A stretch of DNA of 12,928 nt from CAVPHV01 sp964465915 (GCA_964465915.1 CAYXMJ010000085.1:1-12928); one strand, 5' to 3'; shown: positions 1-6,699, counted from the first letter of the stretch. Translations and numbers: made by a program. Notes: generated by a model not told the origin, from the sequence alone.

Positions 1-890
1 GCAAGCAGGTCGTCGTCCTCATCGAACTCAAGGCACGCTTCGACGAGGCAGCCAACATCAACTGGGCGAAGATGCTGGAGAACGCCGGAGTGCACGTCGT
101 CTACGGCGTGTCCGGCCTCAAGACCCACTCCAAGATCCTCCTCGTGGTGCGCCGCGAGGGCGGAGGGTTGAAGCGGTACGCCCACATCGGCACCGGCAAC
201 TACAACCCCAAGACGGCGCGGCTGTACGAGGACTTCGGCCTGCTCACCGCCGACCCCGAAATCGGGGCCGACCTCTCCGAGCTCTTCAATGCCCTCACCG
301 GCTACAGCGCCGGGACCGACTACCGAAGAATCCTCGTCGCCCCCACCACGCTGCGGCCGCGGCTCGTGGAGCGAATCCGAGAAGAAGCGGCCAAGGGCCC
401 CGACGGCAGAATCCTCTTCAAGATGAACCACCTGGTCGACCCTGAGATCATCGACGAGCTGTACGACGCTTCAGCCCAGGGCTGCCAGATCGATCTGATT
501 GTCCGGGGCAACTGCTCGATACGCGCCGGCGTGCCCGGTCTATCGGAGAACATCAGAGCACGGTCGATCGTCGGCAAGTACCTCGAGCATTCGCGGGTCT
601 ACCGCTTCGGCCACCCCGGGGAAGGTGCCGTGTACTACATGGGGTCGGCGGATCTCATGCAGCGCAATCTCAACATGAGGGTTGAGGCGGTGACTCCAAT
701 CATCGACCCGCGTATCAAGCTCAGGATCGAAGAGATGCTCCAGACGCTCATGGACGACGACGACCTGGCGTGGGAGATGCAGCCGGACGGACGATCGTGG
801 GCCCGGGTTGCGCCCGACACCGGTCTCAACGCTCACCGACGACTCGAGGAAGCCGCCGAGCTGCGCGCGGCCGGACTACCGACGGAATAG
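1..890 (+). CDS. ppk1: Polyphosphate kinase 1, C-terminal part (5' end outside window)
   Basis: Polyphosphate kinase reversibly transfers the gamma-phosphate of ATP onto inorganic polyphosphate. The reading frame is open from the first full codon at base 3, so the gene begins upstream; about 296 residues are visible, covering the two C-terminal catalytic domains (phospholipase D-like fold). Alignment from memory with E. coli PPK places the two functional histidines in conserved surroundings. The His435 equivalent is in LKTHSK (codon 126-128) and the His592 equivalent is in KYLEHSR (codon 588-590). YAHIGTGNYNPKTARLYEDF, the NHLVDPEIID region and MGSADLMQRNL also match the family. The TAG stop is at 888-890. 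The next gene starts 6 bases later on the same strand, so they are probably co-transcribed. Identity is certain; only the 5' end is missing. Confidence 0.96.
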   Translation, partial: KQVVVLIELKARFDEAANINWAKMLENAGVHVVYGVSGLKTHSKILLVVRREGGGLKRYAHIGTGNYNPKTARLYEDFGLLTADPEIGADLSELFNALTGYSAGTDYRRILVAPTTLRPRLVERIREEAAKGPDGRILFKMNHLVDPEIIDELYDASAQGCQIDLIVRGNCSIRAGVPGLSENIRARSIVGKYLEHSRVYRFGHPGEGAVYYMGSADLMQRNLNMRVEAVTPIIDPRIKLRIEEMLQTLMDDDDLAWEMQPDGRSWARVAPDTGLNAHRRLEEAAELRAAGLPTE

Positions 891-896
891 CCGGAG

Positions 897-1787
897 ATGT
901 CGCCACAACCCCCGAAGTCTTCGATCTGGGCTGCCGGCGGCGTCGTAGTGCGTCATCGCCCGGTGCTGGCGTCGGAATACTTGCTGATCTATCGGTCCCG
1001 CTACGACGACTGGTCGCTCCCCAAGGGCAAGCTCAACTCCGGGGAATCCTTCAAGCAGGCGGCCTTGCGCGAGGTCGAAGAAGAGACCGGCATGCAGTGT
1101 TCCATCATCGCCAGGGTGGGAACCATCAGCTACGAAACCCCAAATCGCAACATGAAGGTGGTGCGCTACTGGCTGCTGAGCGCCGAGGACGGCTCATTCG
1201 TTCCCAACAAGGAAGTCGACGCGATCAAGTGGGCAACAGAGCAAGAGGCCCACAGCATGTTGTCCTACGAACGTGACCGCGAGGTGCTCGATTGGGCCAT
1301 CCGGCTCGCTGCGGACCCGACGGCCGGCAGGATCTACCTGGTGCGCCATGCCCACGCCGGCGACCGCAAGCGCTGGGGGAAGGCCGACGAACTGCGCCCG
1401 ATCAGTCTCCAAGGCGAGAAGCAGGCCGACGCGTTGCGGGACTACCTATCGGGGGTCCCTCTCACCGGGGTGTTCACGTCTTCATACGTCCGCTGTGTGC
1501 AGACCATGGGTCCGCTGGCGGGTTTCCTGGGCTCGAAGCTCGAGGTCGAGCCAACGATCATCGAGGACGCAGCACCGGAGGAGTTCATCGCTGCCGTGGG
1601 CCAATGGTCCGGTCAAGCCATCGCGATGGGGAGCCACGGCGACCTCATCTCGAACACGATCGCCAAACTCGCTGCCGAAGGGATCCCGATGGAAGGGCCC
1701 ATGGGATGCGACAAGGGTTCCATCTGGATCCTGGAAACCAGCGAAGGCAAGGTCTGCTCCGGCCGCTACGTCAACGCCCTGGTCTGA
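897..1787 (+). CDS. Fused Nudix hydrolase / histidine phosphatase (MutT1-like)
   Basis: A 296-residue protein with two catalytic domains. The N-terminal Nudix domain (about residues 9-138) has a complete Nudix box at 44-66 (G44, E50, R58-E59, E62-E63, G65), which binds the metal that drives hydrolysis of nucleoside diphosphate-X substrates. The C-terminal histidine phosphatase (SixA/phosphoglycerate mutase-like) domain (about 145-296) has the RHAHAG motif with catalytic H151, R199 in SSYVRC, and the second His H248 in GSHGDL. This domain order, and the position directly after ppk1, match Mycobacterium MutT1 (Rv2985 next to Rv2984/ppk1), which degrades 8-oxo-dGTP and related nucleotides. By analogy it is a nucleotide-pool sanitiser or polyphosphate/nucleotide phosphatase; the substrate cannot be read from sequence. 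The ATG at 897 is chosen because the Nudix fold begins within 10 residues. Spacing to ppk1 is 6 nt. Confidence 0.92.
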   Translation: MSPQPPKSSIWAAGGVVVRHRPVLASEYLLIYRSRYDDWSLPKGKLNSGESFKQAALREVEEETGMQCSIIARVGTISYETPNRNMKVVRYWLLSAEDGSFVPNKEVDAIKWATEQEAHSMLSYERDREVLDWAIRLAADPTAGRIYLVRHAHAGDRKRWGKADELRPISLQGEKQADALRDYLSGVPLTGVFTSSYVRCVQTMGPLAGFLGSKLEVEPTIIEDAAPEEFIAAVGQWSGQAIAMGSHGDLISNTIAKLAAEGIPMEGPMGCDKGSIWILETSEGKVCSGRYVNALV

Positions 1788-1796
1788 TCCGTTCCT

Positions 1797-1834
1797 GCGT
1801 GGCTAGGGCGCGGTTTTTGGCCCCTCAGCCACGC
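1797..1834. terminator. Hairpin between convergent genes, possible bidirectional terminator
   Basis: The arms GCGTGGCT (1797-1804) and AGCCACGC (1827-1834) pair perfectly. Inside them AGGG (1805-1808) can pair with CCCT (1822-1825) if C1826 is bulged, giving a stem of about 12 bp around a loop containing TTTTT. It lies exactly where the Nudix/phosphatase gene (ends 1787) meets the opposing hydrolase gene (stop at 1825-1827). There is no U-tract after the stem on either strand, so it is not a textbook intrinsic terminator. Position and strength still suggest a role in ending or insulating transcription. Confidence 0.45.
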
Positions 1835-2496
1835 CGGAACTGGAGGAGCCAACCAGCGACCTGCGCGACGATGTCATCGAGCACCTCGCCGGGGGAACGG
1901 CCGGCTCGCTTCGGAACCTTGAAGGAGTGGTCCCCGTCGGGAATCACGATGACCGCGGCGTCGGGGAGCGACCCGGCCAGCGGTTCGATCAGAGCCGGCG
2001 GGCTGAGCCGATCCCGCGTTCCCGCCACGAACAGTTGCGGTGCGGCGATGCGGCATAGGTGGTCCGTCGGGCGCGGCTCACCCTTGCCCATTGGTACCAG
2101 GGGGTAGCCCAGATAGACCAAACCGGCGGCCGGCCAGCCGACGTCACCGGCGAGATGAGACCCGACCCGGCCGCCCATCGATTTGCCGGCAAGCACGACC
2201 CTTCCGCAGTACTGCGCCAACCGGTCGGCTGCGGCCGCATGGACCGCAAGCAGTTTGGGGAGTCGATCGGGCGCACGACGGCCGGCCTCGGTGTATGCGT
2301 AGTTGAACGTAAGGGTCGCATACCCCGCGGCGCCAAGCCCTTCCCGTACCCGGACCATGAACGAATGGTCTTGCCCAACGCCCGCGCCATGTGCCAGAAG
2401 CACCCCGACGGGATCATCGCCCCCGCCGGCCGGCATCCTGAGCCGCCCGGTCACCTTCTCCCCCGGGGCCCATTCGATCCTGAGCGTGCGCGCCAC
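1825..2496 (-). CDS. Alpha/beta hydrolase, KANL3/Tex30-like (COG3571 type)
   Basis: A 223-residue soluble alpha/beta hydrolase of the small dienelactone-hydrolase-like group related to KANL3/Tex30. Visible motifs are the oxyanion region LLAHGAGVGQDH (33-44), the nucleophile elbow GKSMGG with S106, the acid D162 in GTRDRL, and the base H190 in GDHSFK, so the Ser-Asp-His triad is complete. No signal peptide or membrane segment is present, so it should be cytoplasmic. The substrate is unknown: esterase or thioesterase activity is usual for the fold, but nothing here identifies it. The start is GTG at 2496-2494, with AAAGG about 10 nt upstream; no better in-frame start fits the fold. It is transcribed divergently from pgl and converges on the Nudix gene, so it is probably a single-gene unit. 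Confidence 0.85.
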   Translation of the reverse strand: MARTLRIEWAPGEKVTGRLRMPAGGGDDPVGVLLAHGAGVGQDHSFMVRVREGLGAAGYATLTFNYAYTEAGRRAPDRLPKLLAVHAAAADRLAQYCGRVVLAGKSMGGRVGSHLAGDVGWPAAGLVYLGYPLVPMGKGEPRPTDHLCRIAAPQLFVAGTRDRLSPPALIEPLAGSLPDAAVIVIPDGDHSFKVPKRAGRSPGEVLDDIVAQVAGWLLQFRRG

Positions 2497-2565
2497 CTCA
2501 AACCAGCCTTTCGCCTATGAGCCTGGGTTCACGGTACCGCCTCGGCCGCCAGGCCGGTGGTGCGC

Positions 2566-2571
2566 TAGTTT
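2566..2571 (+). promoter_or_regulatory. Candidate -10 box of pgl (leaderless start)
   Basis: TAGTTT matches TANNNT and ends 7 nt before the ATG at 2579, so transcription would begin at or next to the start codon. No convincing -35 hexamer is seen, and there is no Shine-Dalgarno sequence in the 7-nt gap, which fits a leaderless mRNA. Confidence 0.5.
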
Positions 2572-2578
2572 CTCGGAT

Positions 2579-3247
2579 ATGCAGGTGATCGTCCATGACA
2601 CGCCGGATGCCGTCGCTGCGGCGGCGGCCGACCTCATCGCCGCCGAGGTCCGCTTGGGAACCGCGACCATCGGTCTCGCCGGGGGGAGCACCCCACGCGC
2701 CACCTATGAGCTTCTTCCCCAATTGGACCTGGATTGGAATGGCGTCATGCTCTGGCTCGGCGACGAGCGCTGGGTACCGCCCGATCACCCCGACAGCAAC
2801 GCCGGGATGGCCCGCCGGGCGTTCGTGGACGAGGTCGGTGCCGCCCTGGTGGTGCCCGACTACTCGCTCAGAGATCCCCATTTGGCGGCCGCCGCATATG
2901 CGGATGTGGTTCGACCAGCCCTGCTGACGCCGGGATTGATCCTCCTCGGTATGGGCGACGATGGCCACACCGCCTCGCTGTTCCCCGGAACCGACGCGCT
3001 CGACGTCACTGACCGGAGCTACGTGGCCAATTGGGTCGCCGCCAAGGACGACTGGAGATTGACGGCAACACTCCCGCTGCTGTGGTCGGCCCAGCGGACT
3101 GTGTTCTTGGTCACGGGCGACGCCAAGGCTGAAGTTGTGGCCCATGTCCTCGCCGGGCGGGGGGACTATCCGGCGGGCCGGGTCGGACGCGGCGGACACA
3201 ACACCGTGTGGTTGCTGGACACCGCTGCGGCTAGCTGCTTGTCGTAG
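2579..3247 (+). CDS. pgl: 6-phosphogluconolactonase
   Basis: Hydrolyses 6-phospho-D-glucono-1,5-lactone to 6-phosphogluconate, the second step of the oxidative pentose phosphate pathway, in the cytoplasm. The 222-residue protein shows all family signatures: the phosphate-binding GLAGGSTPR (32-40), WLGDERWVPPDHPDSN (59-74), and LGMGDDGHTASLFPG (123-137) carrying the active-site His. The length is slightly short for the family (about 230-260), but no core motif is missing. The frame stays open upstream to 2303, but homology starts at this ATG and a TANNNT box sits 7 nt before it, so 2579 is chosen. The last 17 bases overlap, antisense, the end of the lipoprotein gene that closes the BMC operon. 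The neighbouring operon also handles pentose phosphates, so a metabolic link is possible but unproven. Confidence 0.93.
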   Translation: MQVIVHDTPDAVAAAAADLIAAEVRLGTATIGLAGGSTPRATYELLPQLDLDWNGVMLWLGDERWVPPDHPDSNAGMARRAFVDEVGAALVVPDYSLRDPHLAAAAYADVVRPALLTPGLILLGMGDDGHTASLFPGTDALDVTDRSYVANWVAAKDDWRLTATLPLLWSAQRTVFLVTGDAKAEVVAHVLAGRGDYPAGRVGRGGHNTVWLLDTAAASCLS

Positions 3248-3665
3248 TCGGCGCCGGCGACGGCGACAGCTCACCAACACCGCCGGTGCGGACCACGTCG
3301 AGGAAGATCGCGATGACGGGATCATCGGACTCGTAGTCGGCGATCTCGACGTTGATAGCGGCGTTCAGCTCGGCGGGATCACACCCCAGACGAGCGGCCC
3401 GCAAATCTAGGTCGCGCCCCAACTGTTGGAGTTCGGCGATCTCGGGCGGCGGTTCGACCTCACCGGTGACGACCTCGAACGGCTGGCCTTCGAGCGCCAC
3501 CATCATCCGGTCGACATAGCCGACCCCGACCTCGACGAGCCCTTCGCAGGTTTCAACTTCCTGCGGTGGCGGCGGCTCCGATGACGAGCAAGCTGCGAGC
3601 AGCAGCACACCCGCCAGGACGAGCATCGGCCATCGACCGCGGACTTGAGGTCGGCGCCGACTCAT
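3231..3665 (-). CDS. Small secreted lipoprotein at the end of the BMC operon
   Basis: Not a named gene. The 144-residue product begins with a basic n-region (RRR...RGR), a hydrophobic stretch MLVLAGVLLLAA, and a lipobox L23-A24-A25-C26. It should therefore be lipidated at C26 and anchored on the outer face of the membrane. The mature part has a Pro-rich stretch after the lipobox and two further cysteines (C40 in ETCEG and C95 in RLGCDPAEL) that could form a disulfide. It ends in a Pro/Ser/Thr tail. Similar small lipoproteins with TCE...LGCD patterns are common in Actinomycetota, generally of unknown function. Its ATG overlaps the TGA of the preceding BMC-P gene (ATGA, 3665-3662), so it is translationally coupled to a shell gene, which is unusual. 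It converges on pgl with a 17-bp overlap. Confidence 0.8.
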   Translation of the reverse strand: MSRRRPQVRGRWPMLVLAGVLLLAACSSSEPPPPQEVETCEGLVEVGVGYVDRMMVALEGQPFEVVTGEVEPPPEIAELQQLGRDLDLRAARLGCDPAELNAAINVEIADYESDDPVIAIFLDVVRTGGVGELSPSPAPTTTSS

Positions 3666-3949
3666 GTGACGTCTCGGAGCTCACCGTCGATGGCGAGCTG
3701 GTCAATGATGCCGACCACCACGGCCCGGATCGCCCCCCACTCACGACCCATGATCTGGCGGGCGGATGTGCCCTCATCGAGGATGAGCACGGTGTCGCCC
3801 TCACCGGCGTCGACCACATCGATGGCGATGGTGTAGCCGGCCGCGTTGCCATCGACATCGAGGAGGTCGCACAGCAGCAGCCGTTGCTGGTCGATGAGTT
3901 CAATGTTGATCGTGGACACAACGGTCCCGACGACGAGACCCACCTTCAT
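3662..3949 (-). CDS. BMC-P pentameric shell vertex protein, number 3 (EutN/CcmL family)
   Basis: A 95-residue member of the EutN/CcmL family, whose pentamers cap the vertices of the icosahedral microcompartment shell. It starts MKVGLVVGTVVSTI, followed by LLLCDLLDVDGN and the AIDVVDAGEGDTVLILDEG segment, and ends with AVVVGIIDQLAIDG; this order matches the beta-barrel core of the family. The open frame extends upstream to 3988. The ATG at 3949 is chosen because the fold begins there and it overlaps the TGA of BMC-P number 2 (ATGA, 3949-3946), a typical coupling arrangement. It is the most divergent of the three BMC-P copies: the usual MQLGRV opening is MKVGLV and the GSSARQ loop reads GTSARQ. 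Family assignment is firm; its specific vertex role is inferred. Confidence 0.92.
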   Translation of the reverse strand: MKVGLVVGTVVSTINIELIDQQRLLLCDLLDVDGNAAGYTIAIDVVDAGEGDTVLILDEGTSARQIMGREWGAIRAVVVGIIDQLAIDGELRDVT

Positions 3950-4224
3950 GGTTCCAGCCCCAAGTGGACCTGGTCGACGATCCCGCATATGGCGTGATCG
4001 ACGGGGACAAACCGCTCCTCGAGGGCCTCGGCCGCTTCTCGAGAGGCAACGAAGTAGACGATGGTGCCCGGCCCTGCCATCGACACGGCGTCCGCGGCCA
4101 CCAAAGGGTCGCCTTTGGGGTTCTGGTGCTTGTCGAGTGGCTGGACGATGAGGAAGCGAACCCCTTCGAGACCGACCGCCTTCTCGGTGGCCACAACCGT
4201 GCCGATGACTCGACCGAGCTGCAT
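3946..4224 (-). CDS. BMC-P pentameric shell vertex protein, number 2 (EutN/CcmL family)
   Basis: A 92-residue EutN/CcmL-family protein. The hallmark N-terminus MQLGRVIGTVVATEK is followed by LIVQPLDKHQNPKGDPLVAAD, the VSMAGPGTIVYF strand region, and the C-terminal VDHAICGIVDQVHL. Where related proteins have a G-S-S-A-R loop after this strand, this copy has a longer acidic helix-like stretch (REAAEALEERF, 62-72). It is therefore clearly a paralogue with its own surface rather than a recent duplicate of the other two. The start lies 2 bases after the TGA of the PduT-like BMC-T gene, and its stop overlaps the start of BMC-P number 3. It should form a vertex pentamer in the shell. Confidence 0.94.
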   Translation of the reverse strand: MQLGRVIGTVVATEKAVGLEGVRFLIVQPLDKHQNPKGDPLVAADAVSMAGPGTIVYFVASREAAEALEERFVPVDHAICGIVDQVHLGLEP

Positions 4225-4226
4225 GG

Positions 4227-4859
4227 TCAGCTCCCCCGCTCGGTGGATCGCCTCGCGACCCTGCTCATGAATCGAAGATCGCGGCGCAGGTTGTCGGCCA
4301 CCTCGCCATGGAGCTGCGGAATGATCCGGTGGTGCAACAACATGCCGGTGGGCAGTGCACGATCGACGGCGGTCTCCACGGCGGCTTCAACCTCGGCGAT
4401 CACACCGTAGAACAGTGCGTAGCCCTTCCCGCCGAGTCCGTCGGCCAACCGGACCGCAGCGAGATCAACCCGGGCCGCCTTGACCCCGGCATCGGCCGCT
4501 TCGATCACGGTGGCAACCGTTGCCGTCTCGATGATGCCGATGGCGTCGCCACCGACGGCGGCCGAATCGGATCCACCGGCAACGGCCGCGGTCACCGCAG
4601 GATGGACGTCGGGCAGAAACATGTGATCGAGGATCCGCTGCTTGCCGACGTCGCGGCCGGTGGCGAATGCCTCCTCGACACTGGCCGTGTCGCCGCTGAC
4701 CAGCACCAGGTACTTGCCCGGATGGACGGTTCCGGCGTAGATGGAGCCGAGTGGGGACGACTTGACCATGGCGTCAGCGGCGACGATGCCGACGGCAATC
4801 GAATCGAACTCGATGAGCGCAATAGCGGGATCGAGGTTGCCGGCCGGGCGGTCAGACAA
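4227..4859 (-). CDS. Tandem-domain BMC-T shell protein, PduT-like, with His in the pore position
   Basis: A 210-residue trimeric shell protein made of two BMC domains in the ordinary, non-permuted order: domain 1 about residues 10-95 (AIALIEFDSIAVGIVAADAM) and domain 2 about 104-190 (GDAIGIIETATVATVIEAAD). The closest family I can align is PduT. In Salmonella PduT the first-domain pore loop is TICPGK, whose Cys38 binds a [4Fe-4S] cluster at the three-fold axis. Here the loop is TVHPGK, with H46 (codon 4724-4722) at that place. The second-domain loop is GLGGK (141-145). The start is TTG at 4859, overlapping the last 8 bases of the aldehyde dehydrogenase gene, with GGGAG about 9 nt upstream; no ATG or GTG fits the fold. 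It is inferred to form a shell facet pore for metabolites or a bound ligand or metal. Confidence 0.92.
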   Translation of the reverse strand: MSDRPAGNLDPAIALIEFDSIAVGIVAADAMVKSSPLGSIYAGTVHPGKYLVLVSGDTASVEEAFATGRDVGKQRILDHMFLPDVHPAVTAAVAGGSDSAAVGGDAIGIIETATVATVIEAADAGVKAARVDLAAVRLADGLGGKGYALFYGVIAEVEAAVETAVDRALPTGMLLHHRIIPQLHGEVADNLRRDLRFMSRVARRSTERGS

Positions 4860-6309
4860 TGCGCAACGCTCCCACCACGTTCACCCGACGGATCCGCGAG
4901 AACGTGCGGGGCCGACTCAGCCCTTCACCGGTCGGACTGGCGATCGAGAACGACGCAAACCCCTCGCCACCGTGGCCGAGGCCCGAGAAGTTCGAGCCGT
5001 TGGCCACAAAGATGCTGCAGTTCATCGCCCGGGCCATCCTGGTGATGGTGGCGACGTTGGTCGAATGGATCGACGCCGTGTGGCGAAAGCCGTGCTCGGA
5101 CCGAACCGCGAGGTCAATCGCATCGTCGACGTTCTTGACCCGCACCACCGGCATCACGGGCATCATTTGCTCGGTCCACACCAGGCTGTGCTCACGGGGC
5201 ACCTCGGCGACCAGCAGCCGGACATCGGTATCGAGCGTGACACCGATTGCGGCGAGGATCTTCCCGGCGTCCTTGCCGACCCACTCAGGGTTGATCATCC
5301 CCGGCTTGTTGGGCGGGCCGAGCTCATTGAAGATCACCCGCTCGAGGCGCTTGAGTTCATGCTCCTTGAGCCGGTAGGCGCCGTTGGCCGCCATGGCGAG
5401 CACCAGACGATCGGCCACCGAGTCGACCACAATCGTGGTCTTCTCGTCGGTGCAGATGACGTTGTTGTCGAACGAGGCGCCGCGCACGATGTCACGACCC
5501 GCCGTCTCGATGTCGGCGGTTTGGTCGACAACGGCAGGCGGATTCCCCGGCCCGGCCGTGATGGCCTTCTTCGATGTTCGCAGCGCCTCGCGCACGACTC
5601 CCGGGCCACCGGTGACCAGCAGGACTCGGGCATCGGGGTGACCCATCAACTCCTTGGCCGAGTCCAGCGTCGGGTTGGGGATGGCCGTGACGAGATCGGG
5701 CGGGCCGCCCGCGCCCACAATCGCCCGGTTGAGCAACTGGACGTTCTCCACCGAGACCCGTTTGGCGCTGGGGTGGACGTTGAAAGCGACGGCGTTGCCG
5801 GCAGATACCATGGCGATCGAGTTGTTGATGATCGTCGAGGTCGGGTTCGTCGTCGGCGTGATCGAGGCGATCACGCCGTACGGGGCGAACTCCGTCACCA
5901 TCATCCCGTCGTCGCCGGTCACCACCACGGGCTCCAGATCCTCGGGCCCCGGGGTCTTGACCGTCACCAGCCGGTTCTTGATGACCTTGTCCTCGGCCCG
6001 GCCGATCCCGGTCTCCTCCCAGGCCATGTAGGCAAGCCGTTCGCCCTCGCGCAGCATGGCGGCTCGCATTGCCTCGACGATGGTCTTGCGAGCCTCGAGC
6101 CCCATTTCGCGATACGCCAAGAAGGCACGGCGCGCCGCGCCGACGGCTGCATCGATGGTCGGGTGGATGCCGTCGCCGAGTTCAGCCGCGGACACGGCGA
6201 GATCATCGGAAGCCCGCAATGCCGGTGCCTGCCGGGTGGCAAACTCGGCGGCAGCTACACGACCTTTGACTCGGTCGATGATCGCGTTGATCTCCCGATC
6301 GTTCAGCAT
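4852..6309 (-). CDS. CoA-acylating aldehyde dehydrogenase (PduP/EutE family), BMC cargo
   Basis: Converts an aldehyde to acyl-CoA with NAD+ and CoA; with DERA in the same operon the natural substrate should be acetaldehyde, giving acetyl-CoA. The 485-residue protein has the catalytic Cys C286 in NNVICTDEKTT, the NAD-binding PTTNPTSTIINN region (152-163), the TGGPGVV segment (233-239) and AGPGNPPAV (252-260). All are typical of the BMC-associated CoA-acylating branch rather than aldehyde dehydrogenases that yield free acids. The N-terminus LNDREINAIIDRVKGRV is a short amphipathic helix, separated from the catalytic domain by about 30 residues, like the PduP encapsulation peptide. The frame is open to 6402, but the ATG at 6309, one base after the stop of BMC-P number 1, is chosen because it begins exactly with this helix. 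The extension would add low-complexity residues overlapping the upstream gene. Confidence 0.95.
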   Translation of the reverse strand: MLNDREINAIIDRVKGRVAAAEFATRQAPALRASDDLAVSAAELGDGIHPTIDAAVGAARRAFLAYREMGLEARKTIVEAMRAAMLREGERLAYMAWEETGIGRAEDKVIKNRLVTVKTPGPEDLEPVVVTGDDGMMVTEFAPYGVIASITPTTNPTSTIINNSIAMVSAGNAVAFNVHPSAKRVSVENVQLLNRAIVGAGGPPDLVTAIPNPTLDSAKELMGHPDARVLLVTGGPGVVREALRTSKKAITAGPGNPPAVVDQTADIETAGRDIVRGASFDNNVICTDEKTTIVVDSVADRLVLAMAANGAYRLKEHELKRLERVIFNELGPPNKPGMINPEWVGKDAGKILAAIGVTLDTDVRLLVAEVPREHSLVWTEQMMPVMPVVRVKNVDDAIDLAVRSEHGFRHTASIHSTNVATITRMARAMNCSIFVANGSNFSGLGHGGEGFASFSIASPTGEGLSRPRTFSRIRRVNVVGALRIV

Positions 6310-6310
6310 G

Positions 6311-6622
6311 TCATCGACCTGCCGCTGCTTCCTCGCCCTTGTGGTACTTGGTGACACCGTCGACGTCCCACATGTCCACAATGGCCATGATGACGGCGTC
6401 ACACGGCCGATCCTTGGTGATCTCGGTCTGGCGGGCCGAGCTCCCCGAGGCGTACATCACCACCTCGCCTTCACCGGCGCCGACCGCGTCGACGGCGACG
6501 ACGTAGGAACCGCTTTCCCGGCCGTCCACGTCGAGTTGCCGCACCACGAGGAAGGTCATCCCGGACAACAGCGGCTCCTTGCGACTGGCCACCAATGTCC
6601 CGGCTACACGCCCTAGCTGCAT
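6311..6622 (-). CDS. BMC-P pentameric shell vertex protein, number 1 (EutN/CcmL family)
   Basis: A 103-residue EutN/CcmL-family vertex protein, closest of the three copies to the family consensus: MQLGRVAGTLVASRK, LLSGMTFLVVRQLDVDG, VAVDAVGAGEGEVVMYASG, SSARQ, then DAVIMAIVDMWDVDG. A charged, Ala-rich tail (KYHKGEEAAAGR) extends beyond the usual core. It has its own strong ribosome binding site (AAGGAG, 7 nt before the ATG) and follows a 125-bp spacer after the BMC-H gene. This is the only sizeable internal gap in the operon and may mark a separate translation or transcription level. The aldehyde dehydrogenase gene follows with a 1-nt gap. Confidence 0.95.
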   Translation of the reverse strand: MQLGRVAGTLVASRKEPLLSGMTFLVVRQLDVDGRESGSYVVAVDAVGAGEGEVVMYASGSSARQTEITKDRPCDAVIMAIVDMWDVDGVTKYHKGEEAAAGR

Positions 6623-6629
6623 GTTGGAG

Positions 6630-6635
6630 CTCCTT
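6630..6635 (-). promoter_or_regulatory. Ribosome binding site of BMC-P number 1
   Basis: AAGGAG on the minus strand, 7 nt before the ATG at 6622. It restarts translation after the 125-nt untranslated gap behind the BMC-H gene and fixes the start codon. Confidence 0.75.
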
Positions 6636-6682
6636 CCAGGGTCCTAAGCAGGCTGCTGAGCAAACCGCAGTACGGGTGTGCG

Positions 6683-6699
6683 CGGAGCGGTTCGCTCCG
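6683..6699 (-). other. Intra-operon hairpin between BMC-H and BMC-P number 1
   Basis: A perfect 7-bp stem, CGGAGCG (6683-6689) and CGCTCCG (6693-6699), with a 3-nt loop lies in the 125-bp gap (6623-6747) after the BMC-H stop codon. No U-tract follows on the minus strand, so it is unlikely to be a full terminator. A mRNA-stabilising 3' end, processing site or partial attenuator that raises BMC-H over downstream genes would fit the need for many hexamers per vertex pentamer; this is inference. Nothing else is visible in the gap apart from the ribosome binding site of the next gene. Confidence 0.4.

Noticed and set aside
2303..2578. A 92-residue N-terminal extension of pgl.
   Set aside because: It is low-complexity and Pro/Arg/Ser-rich, overlaps the start of the divergent hydrolase gene, and precedes the ATG that has both the family's N-terminus and a -10 box 7 nt upstream.
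3231..3300. A GC-rich palindrome around GGCGCC at the pgl/lipoprotein junction as a terminator.
   Set aside because: Only the central 8 bp (CGGCGCCG) pair perfectly with no loop, there is no U-tract, and it lies inside coding sequence; this is expected by chance in such GC-rich DNA.
4741..6354. A 537-codon open frame on the plus strand opposite the aldehyde dehydrogenase gene.
   Set aside because: Composition is dominated by Arg/His/Gly/Asp with no recognisable domain. It is the usual antisense shadow of a high-GC gene, and the minus strand encodes a complete catalytic protein.
6310..6402. A 31-residue extension of the aldehyde dehydrogenase N-terminus.
   Set aside because: It overlaps the BMC-P gene, is Ser/Thr/Arg-rich, and would bury the encapsulation helix that belongs at the N-terminus.
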